Shown piece after piece: positions 35,401 to 46,992 of a stretch of DNA of 64,000 bases (position 1 is its first letter; each line of letters opens with the position of its first letter). A program made the position numbers and the translations under genes. Under the pieces are notes generated by a model. It did no database searches. It had not been told where the DNA came from and worked only from the letters and a program-made list of their open reading frames with translations. The DNA comes from Hordeum vulgare subsp. vulgare (lineage: Eukaryota; Streptophyta; Magnoliopsida; Poales; Poaceae), in contig NC_058522.1 of the NCBI RefSeq assembly GCF_904849725.1, positions 235,141,084-235,205,083 on the forward strand. The letters are read 5' to 3'.

Positions 35401-36742
35401 GCCGGGAGCGTCGTCCCCTTCTCGGTTGCTCCCTGTAGCACGTCCAGAGCGCAGTTTTGGCATGCCACGGCATGCTGGCGCGCTCTGTTGCACTTCAGAC
35501 GTGTCCCTCATGTCCTGGGTGTTGCTGGGAGTGTAACTAGCCGTTGTGTGCTAGTGTGAGCACTGGCTGGTCAAGGGGGACATGTTTTACTAGTGCTGCC
35601 AGTCCTGATCTGTGGCACAAATTGGATTTTTTGTGACCTGTGCTTTGAACTGGGGAGGGGCCAGTTGACTGGGTGTTTAGGTTGGTCTAAGGCACTAATG
35701 CACCAAGTTTGAGGCTCTGACATTTGGTAAAACAGTGGCTAGGTGGGTTTTACCTTGCTGTCAGAAGGTGTTCGACAGTGGTTTGGGGTGCTTCCACTCC
35801 ACCACTGGAACTGTAAGTTAACAGGTTTGGTCTTGGGGTTAAAGTAGGGGGTTTCCACCAATTTTGAGCTCCATTGCACAAGTTTAGCTTTGTAAACTTG
35901 AAAATGCATGAAAGTGGCCAGATTTGTCCTCTCCAAAGGGAGTGTGACTAAACAGAGTCTAGCAAATTCATTTTTTGGTGTGGAGTCCTTATTTGAGGTG
36001 CCTAACACCCCTGCAAAGTTTCAGCCCTATTGGACAAACTTTGCTATGTAGAGTTGTTCCAACTCTATTCTGGACAGAGAGGGTTTTAGGCTTATTTGGT
36101 GACCTTCCCCACCTTGGATCAAGGTGATATTTTATGTGGGCACCAAATATGGCTTGGGGAGGCTCCTGTAATTTAATGGGATTTTATTGAGAATATTTCC
36201 TTTGGAAATATCTCAAAAGTTTAAAACAGACAGGAAGGGTTTTCAGGGTTTTACTCAAATAATTCTAATATAAAATCGGGTTGAAAATCTTATGTATGGA
36301 AAATATATGTCCTTCTGAGTTCCCCTGATTTTACTCAGAATTTTCTAAGGCAGAGAAGCATTTTTCCTTCAGGGAATATCATTCCGGGCCTTAGAAACAG
36401 ACATGCATTTAAAATAGAGAAATAATGTTTTAAATCATTAAATAATGTTTTTTGCAAATAATAATAGTATTTGAGTTCAGATCACCAACTTTGGTTGGGA
36501 GTGCTACTAGGCATCATGAGCTAGTAGTGTAACCCAAGCAAGGTAGAGGTGATCTGATGTCAAAGAAAAGAGTTTTGGAAATTCATTTTAAATAAATGAT
36601 TTGCCATGGGTTTGGTTCAACAAGCAAACAGGCATACATTCATACAATTCATTCATAGCATTCACAACATCATTAGAGAAAGTTTTAACAAGCCCTGATT
36701 TTTGCAACTCAAAACATTGGTGGTGAAAAACAGGGTGTGACA
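32417..36742 (-). repeat. 3' LTR of E2
   Basis: 4.33 kb. Read on the minus strand it runs TGTCACACCCTG...GGGTCCCCACA. The part at 32417 to about 34160 is homologous to the matching end of E3 LTRs; the rest is not. A GC-rich block lies at about 34500-35330. Confidence 0.95.
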
Positions 36743-36760
36743 GACCTATCCCTCTTACAA
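36743..36760 (-). other. polypurine tract of E2
   Basis: Minus-strand text ttgtaagagggataggtc lies directly before the 3' LTR. Confidence 0.7.
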
Positions 36761-36780
36761 GAATCTCGTCCTCGAGATTC
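36761..36780 (-). other. hairpin before the polypurine tract of E2
   Basis: GAATCTCG-TCCT-CGAGATTC (plus-strand reading) is a perfect 8-bp stem, outside the coding frame, 18 bases from the LTR. The outer pair is G-C here and A-T in E3. Confidence 0.7.
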
Positions 36781-36785
36781 CTAAG

Positions 36786-39700
36786 CTAGGCGTTAAATAG
36801 CTCTGGAAATTCTGATCGGAGATAGTCTTCATGTTCCCATGTTGCTTGTGCTTCGGTATGGTTGCTCCACTGAACCTTGAAATATTTGATGGTTCGGCTT
36901 CTGGTGCAACGCTCTGCTTCATCCGGAATGCAAATCGGCTTCTTGCGATAGGTAAGGTCTGGTTGAAGGTCAACAGCTTGGTGGTCAATGTCCTTGCAAT
37001 ATCGCGGTTCGGCACTTGTAAGCACTTCCGGAGTTGTGACACGTGGAACACGTTGTGCACATCCGAAAGTTCTGGGGGTAGCTGTAACTGATAAGCCACT
37101 TCCCCGCGCCTTGCCGTGATCTTGAAGGGTCCAATAAACCGTGGGGCTAGCTTCCCCTTGACGTGGAAACGCTTGGTTCCCTTGAGAGGCGTAACGCGCA
37201 GGTACACCTAGTCTCCGGGAATGAACTCCACATTCTTGCGGTGGGAGTCCGCATAGCTCTTCTTTCGTGACTTGGCTGCCTTCAGGTTTTCTTGGACGAG
37301 TTGCACCTTTCTTTCCGCTTCCTGCAGCGCTTCTGGACCAAAAACTAGTCCTTCTCCGGTTTCGGACCAATTGAGTGGGGTGCAACACTTCCGCCCATAT
37401 AGCACCTCGAATGGAGCCATTTGAAGACTCGACTGGTAGCTGTTGTTGTATGAGAATTCAGCAAACGGCAGACAGTCTTCCCACTTGGCACCATGGGCCA
37501 GGACACATGCGCGGAGCATGTCCTCGAGTATCTGGTTCACCCTCTCGGTATGTCCGCCCGTCTGTGGGTGGAAAGCTGTGCTGAAAGAGAGCTTGGTTCC
37601 GAGAGCTTCTTGAAACTTCCTCCAGAATCTTGAGGTGAATTGCGTGCCGCGATCGGACACGGTCTCCTGAGGAACTCCATGAAGGCTAATGATGTGCTCA
37701 ATGTAGAGACTAGCCAACTTGTTGCCCCCATAGGTGGTGTTGACCGCAGTGAAATGAGACACCTTAGTTAAGTGGTCGACGATGACCCATATGGAGTCAT
37801 GACCTCTGCTTGACCGGGGTAGTCCGGTGATGAAGTCCATGCCGACCTTGTCCCTTTTCCATTCTGGCACTTGAAGAGGTTGTAGCAGCCCAGCAGGTCG
37901 TTGATGCTCAGCCTTGACCCGCTGGCATACATCACACTTAGCGACGTAGGAGCCTATTTCTCTTCTCATGCCATGCCACCAAAATCGTTCTCGGAGGTCT
38001 TGATACATCTTGGTACCACCTAGATGGATGGAGTATGGTGTGTCATGAGACTCTTGCAAGATCAAGTCCTTGAGTTCGGCCTTGTTGGTCACATATAAGC
38101 GTTTCCCGTACCACACTACTCCTTGATCATCGACCGAGAACCCTGGGGCCTTGCCTTGCCGAATCTTCCTCTTGAGGCCTTCAATACTCTTGTGTCCCTT
38201 CTGGGCTTCCTTGATATCATCAGCCAGAGTTGGTTTGACTTCGAGGTTGGCCAGGTATCCTGGTCCGACCAACTCCAGTCCGAAGCTTTCCATCTCTTCA
38301 TACAAGGCGGGCAACCGTTCCTTGAGTATGACGTGCAAGGTGCCGGCCTTCCGGCTTAAAGCATCGGCTACCACGTTTGCCTTACGAGGGTGGTACTGAA
38401 TGCTGAGGTCATAATCCTTGATTAACTCAAGCTATCTTCGTTGCCTCATCTTCATCTCCCTTTGGGTGAAGATATATTTCAGACTCTTGTGGTCCGTGTA
38501 TATTTCACATTGCTTCCCGAGAAGGTAATGTTGCCATGTCTTCAAGGCATGCACTACGACTGCTAACTCGAGATCATGGGTGGCGTAGTTTTCCTCATGC
38601 GGACGCAGTTGTCTTGACAAGTACGCCACGACTCTGTCATCTTGCATTAAGACTCCACCGAGCCCGGTTCCGGAGGCATCACAGTAAATCAGAAACTCCT
38701 TGGTGATGTCCGGGGTAGCTAGTACCGGGGCGGTAGTCAGTCTTTTCTTCAACTCTTGGAAGCTTGCTTCACATGCCGGTGTCCACTCGAACTTCTGACC
38801 CTTCTTCAAAAGCTGAGTCATACGTGAGCGATGCTGGAGAATCCCTCTACGAACTTGCGGTAGTATCCCGCGAGTCCGAGGAAACTCCTGACATCCTTCA
38901 CGTCCCTCGGCGATTCCCAATTGGACACTGTGGTAATCTTGGATGGATCTACTGCCAATCCGCTTGCCGTCATGATATGACCCAAAAATCCAACTTCGTT
39001 CAGCCAGAATTGACACTTGCTGAACTTGGCATACAGTTGGTTCTCTCGAAGCTTTCCGAGAACTATCCTCAAGTGTTGCTCATGTTCTTCTTTGGATTTT
39101 GAGAAGATTAGAATGTCATCGATGAATACGACGACAAACTTATCTAAATACTCCATGAAGACCTTGTTCATGAGGTACATGAAGTAAACTGGGGCATTTC
39201 TCAATCCGAAGGGCATGACAGTGCACTCTTAGAGACCGTATCGGGTCACGAATGCAGTCTTGGGTATGTCCTCGGGTCGAATCTTCAACTGGTAATATCC
39301 GAATCGAAGATCGATCTTGGAAAATACATTAGCTCCATTTAAGTGGTCAAACAGGTCTTCTATCTTGGGGAGCGGGTACTTGTTCTTGATTTCGACTTTG
39401 TTGAGAGAATGGTAATCGACGCAGAGTCGAATGGTACCATCCTTCTTTGATACAAACAGAACAGGTGATCCCCAAGGTGACACACTCGGACGGATGAATC
39501 CTTTCCTGAGTTGCTCCTCCAGCTGCTTCTTTAGCTCTGCTAGCTCCTCGGATCCCATCCTGTGAGGCTTCTTATAAATAGGCCTTGACCCGGTCATGAG
39601 CTCAATGATGAACTCAATGTCTCGGTCAGGAGGCATTTCGGGTAGCTCGTCAGGAAAGACGTCTGGGTACTCACAGACTACTGGCACTTGGTCGAGCTCT

Positions 39701-40251
39701 ACCTCAGATAGGCTGTTGATTCGAGGTACTTGAGCTGATACCGGCTCAGAGACATACTTGACTTTGACCCCTTGGTCGCTTGTCATGGTAATGGCCCTGT
39801 TGGCACAGTCCAAGAGACTCTGGTGCTTGGCCAGCCAATCCATGCCGAGAATTACTTCTAAGCCTTGCGACTTAAGCACAATGAGGTCTGCCAAGAAGCT
39901 CGTCCCATTGATAACTATCTCGACCTTTCTACACCCTAGATTGGACCTCAACACTATTCCCAGGGTTTGAATTGCCATCTGCCCGCGAAGCAGAGTTGGT
40001 TTTAAACCACACTTCTCCGCAAAATTTTGAGTAACGAAAGAGTGCGAAGCACCACAATCAAACAACACAGTAGCCGGGGTGGAGTTGACGAGGAACGTAC
40101 CCAGAATGCAGTCCGGGTCTTCCTGCGCCTCTTCGGTGGTGATGTGATTGATCCGCCCCCTGCTGTTGAACTGCTGATTGCGGGGAACTTGGTTTCTTCC
40201 TGGTGCTCCTTGACCTGGGTTGGGTGCATTGGGACGCGGTGCATCGGGCAT
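36786..40251 (-). pseudogene. E2 pol: protease, RT, RNase H, integrase, chromodomain, broken
   Basis: Protease has [12 protein letters not shown] (active site D-C-G-A-S). RT has [35 protein letters not shown] and an intact catalytic [12 protein letters not shown]. RNase H has [17 protein letters not shown] and [14 protein letters not shown]. Integrase has CDVCQRVKAEHQRP, Asp in GMDFITGLP, Asp in VSDRGTQFTS and Glu in HTERVNQILEDM. The end, FKVQWSNHTEAQATWEHEDY, is a chromodomain-like tail. Breaks: TAA at 39231, a frameshift near 38820, TAG at 38434, TAG at 37210 and a frameshift near 37010. The protein once copied and inserted the element; this copy cannot. Confidence 0.93.
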
Positions 40252-41307
40252 TTTGTTGGGACACTGCCTCGAATTGTGCCTGGTTTGGCCACACCCAAAA
40301 CAGGTGACCTGACCCGGAGGGTTGGTCTTGACTCCACTATTGTTCGGCGGGTTGGAAACTGGCTTGGTGTTGACTTGAGGTTGATAATTCTAACGGAATA
40401 CCGGGGTCTTGTACTGCTGCTGCTGATAGTTGGGCCTCGCAGGTGCTGACTGCCATGGTCTTGGTCTTGCATTAGTGGGTCCTCCACTGCCTATCATCTT
40501 GCGCTTGTGGGTGTCGTCCATTGCACGAAGCTTTTCTTCCAGCATAAGTGCCTTGTTAACCAGGTCGCTGAAGGTCTTGCACTCACAAACTACCAACTGA
40601 TATTGCAGGGACTGCTGCAATCCTTCGATGAAACGTTCCACCTAAGCGGCCTCAGTGTTAACATCCTCAGGGGCATACCTCGACAAGTGGTTAAACTTCT
40701 GCAGATACTCCTTAACAGTTCCACTGCCTTGCCTCAAGGCTCGGAATTCCCGCTTCTTGATGGTCAGCATTCCTGGCGGAATATGAGCCGTGCGGAATCC
40801 TTCCTTGAACATTGCCCAAGTGATGACTTGCCCATCTCGCATGATCTAGAAACCATCCCACCAAGCCCTGTCGGTGCCTCCGAGACAGTGAGAGGCATAA
40901 AGGACCTTCTCACGTTCATCGGTGCACTTGAGCAGCGCAAGGAGGTCTTAAATACTGCGAATCCAGTCATCGGCATCCAACGGTTCAGTCGTCTCCGTGA
41001 ATATGGGAGGCGTAGTCCGCATAAACTATGAGAGAGTAGAGCGGCCATTGCCATTCCCGTTCTGCGGCAGGTTGTTCACTAAGACTTGAGCCAGTTGCTG
41101 AATAGCGGCATTGTTGGCTTGACGCTCCTCGCGAAGAGCATGAAGGAACTGAGCCATAGTGAAGTTCTCGGGAGGTGGTGGCGGAGGAACATTGCCATGC
41201 TGCTCATGGTGATCTCCAGCGTGAGCTTCTCCTTCGGTTCCCTGCGGCTGACCTGAGGAGGCAGTGCCGGGGTTGACGAAGGTGTTGTTGCGGGTTGCAT
41301 TCACCAT
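40252..41307 (-). pseudogene. E2 gag, five in-frame stops
   Basis: The frame starts at ATG 41307 (MVNATRNNTFVNPGTASSG), directly after CAG|G, and stays in the pol frame. It encodes a proline stretch (NVPPPPPPENFTMAQFLHAL), the retrotrans_gag core (DDWIRSI, GGTDRAWWDGF, FRALRQGSGTVKEYLQKFNH, RFIEGLQQSLQYQL) and a zinc knuckle [14 protein letters not shown] (about 40260-40305; CX2CX4HX4C). Stops are at 41028 (TAG), 40950 (TAA), 40848 (TAG), 40644 (TAG) and 40392 (TAG), with no shift between them, so decay here is by point change only. Confidence 0.9.
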
Positions 41308-41311
41308 CCTG
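41308..41311 (-). promoter_or_regulatory. candidate 3' splice site directly before E2 gag
   Basis: On the minus strand ctgtctgtttccatgacag|g is followed by ATGGTG, a pyrimidine-rich acceptor-like end in the same position as in E1. Confidence 0.45.
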
Positions 41312-41578
41312 TCATGGAAACAGACAGGTCAAAAATCCGCCTTGCTTGAAACCACAAGGGTTTGCTCTAGTAAGAGGGGGGGGTCCAAATGTGCTAGTGC
41401 GAGTTTTTAAAATTAGAGTCTTGAAAACGGAATTGCATTCATTGAAAACAAGTGACGTAGTCGCGTACAGGCTGCCTAAGGCAGAATGCGGCTTACATCA
41501 TACACACTCATAACTTAAAGGATCGGATACATGGAAACCCTATGCTCACGGGTACTCCTAGTTGCCTATGCTGAAATC
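41312..41578 (-). other. spacer between accessory ORF and gag of E2
   Basis: 267 bases without a gene, comparable to the 340-base spacer in E1. It has a run of eight Cs (minus strand) at about 41376-41383. A part near 41450-41515 has a diverged match in E3 near 56575-56635. Confidence 0.5.
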
Positions 41579-42334
41579 CTACGTGGCGGACTGCTTGGTC
41601 TCAAAAGTGGGTTCGGCAGGATCTTCGTCTTCGTCGGTGTCTTCTTCCTTCAATGGAGTGGAAGAATGAATCCGCACATCACGACATATCTTAGGTGAGG
41701 CGGCGAAGAGCTCAGTATATTCTTCCGCTGTCAGGCGGCGACTCTGAAGAGGGACGGCCCGGATTGGTAGCACACCACCCCTGGTAGCAATACCGGCCCT
41801 TCCTTCAGGTGCGCCTTCTTTCTTCATCTTGCGATTCTTCATCTTCTCGGTGTGAAGTAGGCCCTTGACTTGGTGTAGTTCTTGGCGAAGCTTTGTTGAT
41901 TCTGTAACCAGAAGGTGCATCAGGGTGTCGGATGAGAGACTGAAGTAGGTCTGAAACCTTAATGGCATCTCATCCTCAGACGATGGGGTGAGCATCCAGC
42001 TCCCGTCCACTCCTTCCTTAAGAAAAGGTAGGTGGCGAGTAGCGGGTTCATCAGCCATCTCAGGGAGGATATCGCGGAGACGCACGAGCGCCTCTCGTGC
42101 GGCTGTCTCCACTGCCAGCATCAGTTCTCCCATTTGTGGTCCTTCAAAGAACCAACTAGTCGGGGAGTCATTAGCCTTCACTATGACGTCCACGTGATAT
42201 TCCTTGGTGTCGGCGTTGACCCAGTGCTCGTGGTAGAGGATGATGGGTGTGCGGCGTACGTGGCACTTCTCGAGACTATCCACCAGAAGTAGGGGAAAGC
42301 CGGTCTCCAGAAGCGTCTCAGGTACGGCAGCCAT
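41579..42334 (-). CDS. pre-gag accessory ORF of E2, 251 aa, unknown function
   Basis: An uninterrupted frame between PBS and gag, on the element's coding strand, starting 137 bases inside the internal region. The protein starts MAAVPETLLETGFPLLL, has a strand EYHVDVIVKANDS, a W-x-x-x-G segment (SWFFEGPQMGEL), a helix LAVETAAREALVRLRDIL, a HLPFLKEGVDGSW loop, a helix with KLRQELHQVKGLLHTEKMKN that looks able to form a coiled coil, and an acidic tail (KEEDTDEDEDPAEP). No signal peptide, membrane segment or zinc site is visible. The order strand, W/G, AVxxAAxxAL helix, FxxP/G loop, long charged helix matches the E1 ORF at 17776-18549. While gag-pol next to it has eight stops, this frame has none, which may be chance or later selection. 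Function unknown. Confidence 0.65.
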   Translation of the reverse strand: MAAVPETLLETGFPLLLVDSLEKCHVRRTPIILYHEHWVNADTKEYHVDVIVKANDSPTSWFFEGPQMGELMLAVETAAREALVRLRDILPEMADEPATRHLPFLKEGVDGSWMLTPSSEDEMPLRFQTYFSLSSDTLMHLLVTESTKLRQELHQVKGLLHTEKMKNRKMKKEGAPEGRAGIATRGGVLPIRAVPLQSRRLTAEEYTELFAASPKICRDVRIHSSTPLKEEDTDEDEDPAEPTFETKQSAT

Positions 42335-42453
42335 CTACAAGATATAGGAGAGAGAGAAAATCAGAAGGTTTTAGGTGCGAAGTTGTGTAAGGCTGGTGTA
42401 CTAATCGCTTTCGGCTAACGTCCATGCTACCTAAGGCTTCCTATAGTCAGGAT

Positions 42454-42466
42454 GCTTCTGATACCA
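42454..42466 (-). other. primer-binding site of E2 (initiator tRNA-Met)
   Basis: Minus-strand text tggtatcagaagc lies 4 bases after the 5' LTR end. The first ten bases match the initiator tRNA-Met complement; the end differs from E1 and E3. Confidence 0.8.
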
Positions 42467-42470
42467 GTTC

Positions 42471-45400
42471 TGTGAGGACCCCGACTGGTGAGTCGAGATC
42501 GCCGTGCCTAGTGTTCCCAAGGATCAATGCTCACTGAACACAGATACTGAATAATAGAGTCTTACATGAAAGTGAAGGATGAAAATATCATGCATTTTCT
42601 AGTATAACTCATCCGGGTGGAATGATCATGAATATGCATCAAGTTAAATAATTACTCTTGAAGAACAGGTTACAGATATCAACATATCTGCTAAGGGCTG
42701 AACCATCCGGGTTCACCCTATATGCCAAGTCATCGGACTTGTCATAACCTCAATGTATCAGCTGAGGGCTAAACCATCCGGGTTTACCCTATATGCCAAG
42801 TCACCGAACTTGGTCATATTATTATTATCATAACAACACCTTTTTAACACCAAACACACACACACTCACATACACTTGGTTTATGCGGAAATATCAAGAC
42901 GTAGTTTAAGCAGGATTACCCAACTGTCCTTGACCGTGGACACGGCTATTCGAAGAGTTTAAACTCTGCAGAGGTAGTACGCTGGACCCACGAGATCCGG
43001 GAAACTTCCGTGTCATCCACGACTCGCGGTATATCACATATACCCGAGGTAAGTACCTGATCATCATCTTTCCCCTGACGATACTAGACAAAGAGGTCCA
43101 CTCAATTGGTACCCAGCCCACATGTTGTACATCTTACGAGCACCGACTCTTGACCATATCAACCATGCGGGGACCAACGGTGTGCCTGGAACTCATAATA
43201 ATGGCATAGTCGTCCTACCTGGCACAACCCCATCACGAGAGTGAAGACAATCACTCCCGCCACTAGTAATGTGGCTCTTTGCTAGCACCGACCAGAGTAA
43301 TCAACAAAGCCCCGTCCCATAAAGGGGTATCGTGGTCGTACTGGTAAGGTTGGGATGGTCGACACCTCATAAATCTAATCCCATTTCCGAAACCTTACTC
43401 ACACAAAACACCGGGTGCATCACTTCACCAAAAGTGACCACCAACTCATCATCACCCTCGGGCATTAATGGCACCCGACGGGGTTTTCATAAACCTTTAT
43501 TTTAACTCATCATCATGCTCATGATAATATACTTTTACTTGCCAACATGGTATTAACATGACCCTCAAGGGATAGGGTTAAGCTCAATGAAATGGTCCTA
43601 TAACTCTACTAGTCAGCATGATAGTAGCATGATCTTCATAGATGGTAGGGCAATCTCATCATGCCCGTGCTCCGAGGAGCCATGTGTATAACATCACCAT
43701 CATGCAAGTGCTTCGAAGAAGCCTTCGGTACCATCACACCAATGATGAACCGACACTGTAATCACATGCAACGGGAAAGTACTTGCTATTCTAGCATGCA
43801 TCAATTCATATGCTTAAGTCATGGTCAAATGGCTGCTTGCCTTGGTGAGCTAGGTATCCTGGGTCTTCGAGGTGTTCCACTCCGAATCCTTCGTCACTCG
43901 GTAATTCTATCATCGAGAATAGAATAAATAAGAAATAGCCCACACAAAATCAGATCACAAACCAGTTTTAAAAATGTTGCAATACTTGGTAAAAATCAGG
44001 TTGTTACTTTGAAAAATATCTTCTCTTTGTTTTTACTAGCAAAGCATTTTTAATAATTACAAAATAGGAGCAAACTATTGCTTTTAATGCCATTATTATT
44101 ATAAAACAGATTCTGTTTTTGAAAAATGTCAACAATGGCAGAACAAATAATACTCATTTTTAGAAAAATATCAGTGGAAGAATCATATTTTTCCACTGGA
44201 TAGTTATTTTCACAAAAATCATTTTAGTCTCAGGTTTAAAAATAAAAGAAAAGGCCAAAGCCTGGGCTGGGAAGCAGGCCGCCTAGCCAGCCAGCAGGCT
44301 GCCTGGCGTGCGCGCGCCAGGTTTGAACCTGACGCGCGGGCCCCTCGAGTCAGCGACAGTGGCTGCGCACGGGGCAGCTCCAGGACGCCGATAGGTGGAG
44401 CCCACCTGTCGGGTTCTTCCCCTACCTCCAGCCAGGGAGGAGGAGACAAAAGCCGGCGAGGCTACCGTCGTCCATGGGCCTAGCTAAGGGCAGGAATGGG
44501 TTCAGCTTGCCTCCGCCTACCTGCAGGTGGTCGGGACAGCGCCGGAGAGGCTTGGAGTCACCAGCGACGAGGTGGCCGTGGTGGAGGAGTTTGGGGATGT
44601 GGTTTAACTGATAGCTAGGGGCACGGAAAAGCTCGGGGCTGTTGGGGGAAAGCTTCCTGGTGTCGAGGGGAGTTCTCTGGTGGGTCGAGTGTTGCATGAG
44701 CCAGCGTGTAACCGGAAATCGACCGAAGCTCTGAGGCGAAGGGGCTTCGGTCGATCTCGAGCACCGGGGCTCTACGAGCTCGATTGGGTGGCTAGGGGGA
44801 GCTAGTGGTCGTGCCGAGGCTGTTGGAGGGGCGCTGAGGTGTCGGGGGGGCCTATTTATAGGCTCGCGGCGGTGAGCCGAACTCGGTGCGCCGGTGACTC
44901 ACCGCGGCGCACGTGCGTGCACAGTGAGGAGCTGGCTGCGAAATCACGGTCTCCGGTCGTGGTTTAGGACGCTCTAAAGCCTCGGCCGCGGAGGGAGAAG
45001 GCGTGGGGTCGAGCTACAGCGTTCGTGCATGCTCGGCTGAGTCGGGTGCGCGCGGGCACGCGTCGCCCGAGCTCTAGCGCGGGGGAGGAGGGTCATTGAC
45101 GGCTGCTTTACACTGAGGGGTTCTCGGGGGAGGTCTTGGACACTTCGGGGGAGGTTGGAACCGGCCGGGAGTGTCGTCCCCTTCTCGGTTGCTCCCTGTA
45201 GCACGTCCAGAGCGCAGTTTTGGCATGCCACGGCATGCTGGCGCGCTCTGTTGCACTTCAGACGTGTCCCTCATGTCCTGGGTTTTGCTGGGAGTGTACC
45301 TAGCCGTTGTGTGCTAGTGTGAGCACTGCCTGGTCAAGGGGGACATGTTTTACTAGTGCTGCCAGTCCTGATCTGTGGCACAAATTGGAGTTTTTGTCAC

Positions 45401-46504
45401 TTGTCCTTTGAACTGGGGAGGGGCCAGTTGACTGGGTGTTTAGGTTGGTCTGAGCCACTAAGACACCAAGTTCGAGGCTGTGACATTGGGTAAAACAGTG
45501 GCTAGGTGGGTTTTTACCTTGCTGTCAGAAGGTGTTCGACAGTGGTTTGGGGTGCTTCCACTCCACCACTGGAACTGTAACTTAATAGGTTTGGTCATTG
45601 GGTTAAAGTAGGGGTTTTCACCAATTTTGAGCTCCATTGCACAAGTTTAACTTTGTAAACTTGAAAATGCATGAAAGTGGCCAGATCTGTCCTCTCCAAA
45701 GGGAGTGTGACTAAACAGAGTCTAGCAAATCTCATTTTTGGTGTGGAGTCCTTATTTGAGGTGCCTAACACCCCTGCAAAGTTTCAGCCCTATTGGACAA
45801 ACTTTGCTATGTAGAGTTGTTCCAACTCTATTATGGACAGAGAGGGTTTTAGGCTTATTTGGTGACCTTCCCCATCTTGGATCAAGGTGAGATTTTATGT
45901 GGGCACCAAATATGGCTTGGGGAGGCTCCTGTAATTTAATGGGATTTTATTGAGAATATTTCCTTTGGAAATATCTCAAAAGGTTAAAACAGACAGGAAT
46001 GGGTTTCAGGGTTTTACTCAACTAATTATAATATAAAATAGGGTTGAAAATCTTATGTATGGAAAATATATGTCCTTCTGAGTTTCCATGATTTTACTCA
46101 GAATTTTCTAAGGCAGAGAAGCATTTTTCCTTGTGGGAATATCATTCCTGGCCTTAGTAAGAGACATGCATTTAAAATAGAGAAATAATGTTTTAAATCA
46201 TTAAATAATGTTTTTGGCAAATAATAATAGTATTTGAGTTCAGATCACCAACTTTGGTTGGGAGTGCTACGAGGCATCATGAGCTAGTAGTGTAACCCAA
46301 GCAAGGTAGAGGTGATCTGGTGTCAAAGAAAAGAGTTTTGGAAATTCATTTTAAATAAATGATTTGCCATGGGTTTGGTTCAACAAGCAAACAAGCATAC
46401 ATTCATACAAGGCATTCATAGCATTCACAACATCATTAGAAAAAGTTTTAACAAGCCCTGATTTTTGCAACTCAAAACATTGTGGTGAAAAACAGGGTGT
46501 GACA
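42471..46504 (-). repeat. 5' LTR of E2
   Basis: 4.03 kb. It aligns with the 3' LTR but lacks about 290 bases present at about 32510-32805 of that copy; the junction is near 42568. Otherwise only scattered changes. A GC-rich block is at about 44260-45110. Confidence 0.95.
42561..42565 (-). promoter_or_regulatory. candidate 5' splice site near the end of E2 5' LTR
   Basis: The minus strand reads tcat|gtaagac, 94 bases before the LTR end, close to the 98 bases seen in E1. It is weaker than the E1 site because the exon side is AT instead of AG. E3 keeps it at 57758-57762. Confidence 0.3.
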
Positions 46505-46740
46505 GGCTCATCGGGAGGCGAGATGTTTAACTGCCTCGTGCCTAGCCTCCAACCACTCCATATTAATCGCGCTTGTGTCGCTGGTTTAACAGGCGGCCGC
46601 ACTACCCACTCTATTCACACACCGTGCGCATCCTTGCTCCCATTCCTAGTGGTAAATGCTCTCGGAAGTGTATAAGATGGCGAACAAGCGCACCATCGAA
46701 GGGATTCAAAGCCGAGGCCGACAAACCATCTTAGCCTCTA
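46505..46740. other. end of the tandem repeat and unique flank
   Basis: 46505-46525 completes repeat unit D (ggctcatcgggaggcgagat). The rest is non-repetitive, GC-moderate sequence without a clear ORF. An ATG at 46677 (MANKRTIEGIQSRGRQ) opens a frame of about 44 codons that I cannot place. Confidence 0.45.
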
Positions 46741-46992
46741 TTGATGCTCGGAGACAAGCTTGCCCTTCCCGCCGATCAGGTCTCGTGCGTACAAAAGCGA
46801 GGCCATGATGTCATAATCCCCAACATGCCTCCCCACCAGGAGGCAGTGCTGCACAGAGACTACCATGACCTCTGTGATGACAACTCTAGCAACGATGACA
46901 CCAATGACAACGACTCTGATTACTCCGATGGTGACAACTTCAATGATGATGAAGAACCGGTTAAAACCCATATTTTGGTAACTGTATCATAG
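46741..46992 (+). pseudogene. acidic ORF, possible upstream exon of the zf-XS-like gene
   Basis: An 84-codon frame with an Asp/Asn/Ser-rich half (LCDDNSSNDDTNDNDSDYSD, GDNFNDDEEPV). Acidic Ser/Asp-rich text often precedes the zf-XS domain in FDM/SGS3-type proteins, and possible donors (gatg|gtgac, ttttg|gtaact) lie in it. The link to the exon 550 bases downstream is inference; there is no start context or other domain that would settle it. Confidence 0.3.

Larger units (their letters stand above)
32417..46504 (-). mobile_element. E2: Ty3-gypsy element, Tekay/Del-like, full length but decayed
   Basis: On the minus strand the order is 5' LTR (42471-46504), PBS, accessory ORF, gag, pol, hairpin, PPT, 3' LTR (32417-36742). 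Both flanks carry GGCTC (32412-32416 and 46505-46509), a perfect 5-bp target-site duplication, so the ends are secure. Total length is 14.1 kb. The gag-pol frame is broken by eight in-frame stops and two frameshifts, while the accessory ORF is open. RT and integrase catalytic motifs are still readable. It shares the LTR 3' part, PBS region and PPT region with E3. Confidence 0.95.

Noticed and set aside
34477..35559. Several 60-112 codon ORFs on both strands
   Set aside because: GC-rich block of the E2 LTR; frames are not kept between the two LTR copies.
46677..46810. Coding exon starting MANKRTIEGIQSRGRQ
   Set aside because: Short frame in a different phase from the acidic ORF, no domain, no splice evidence.
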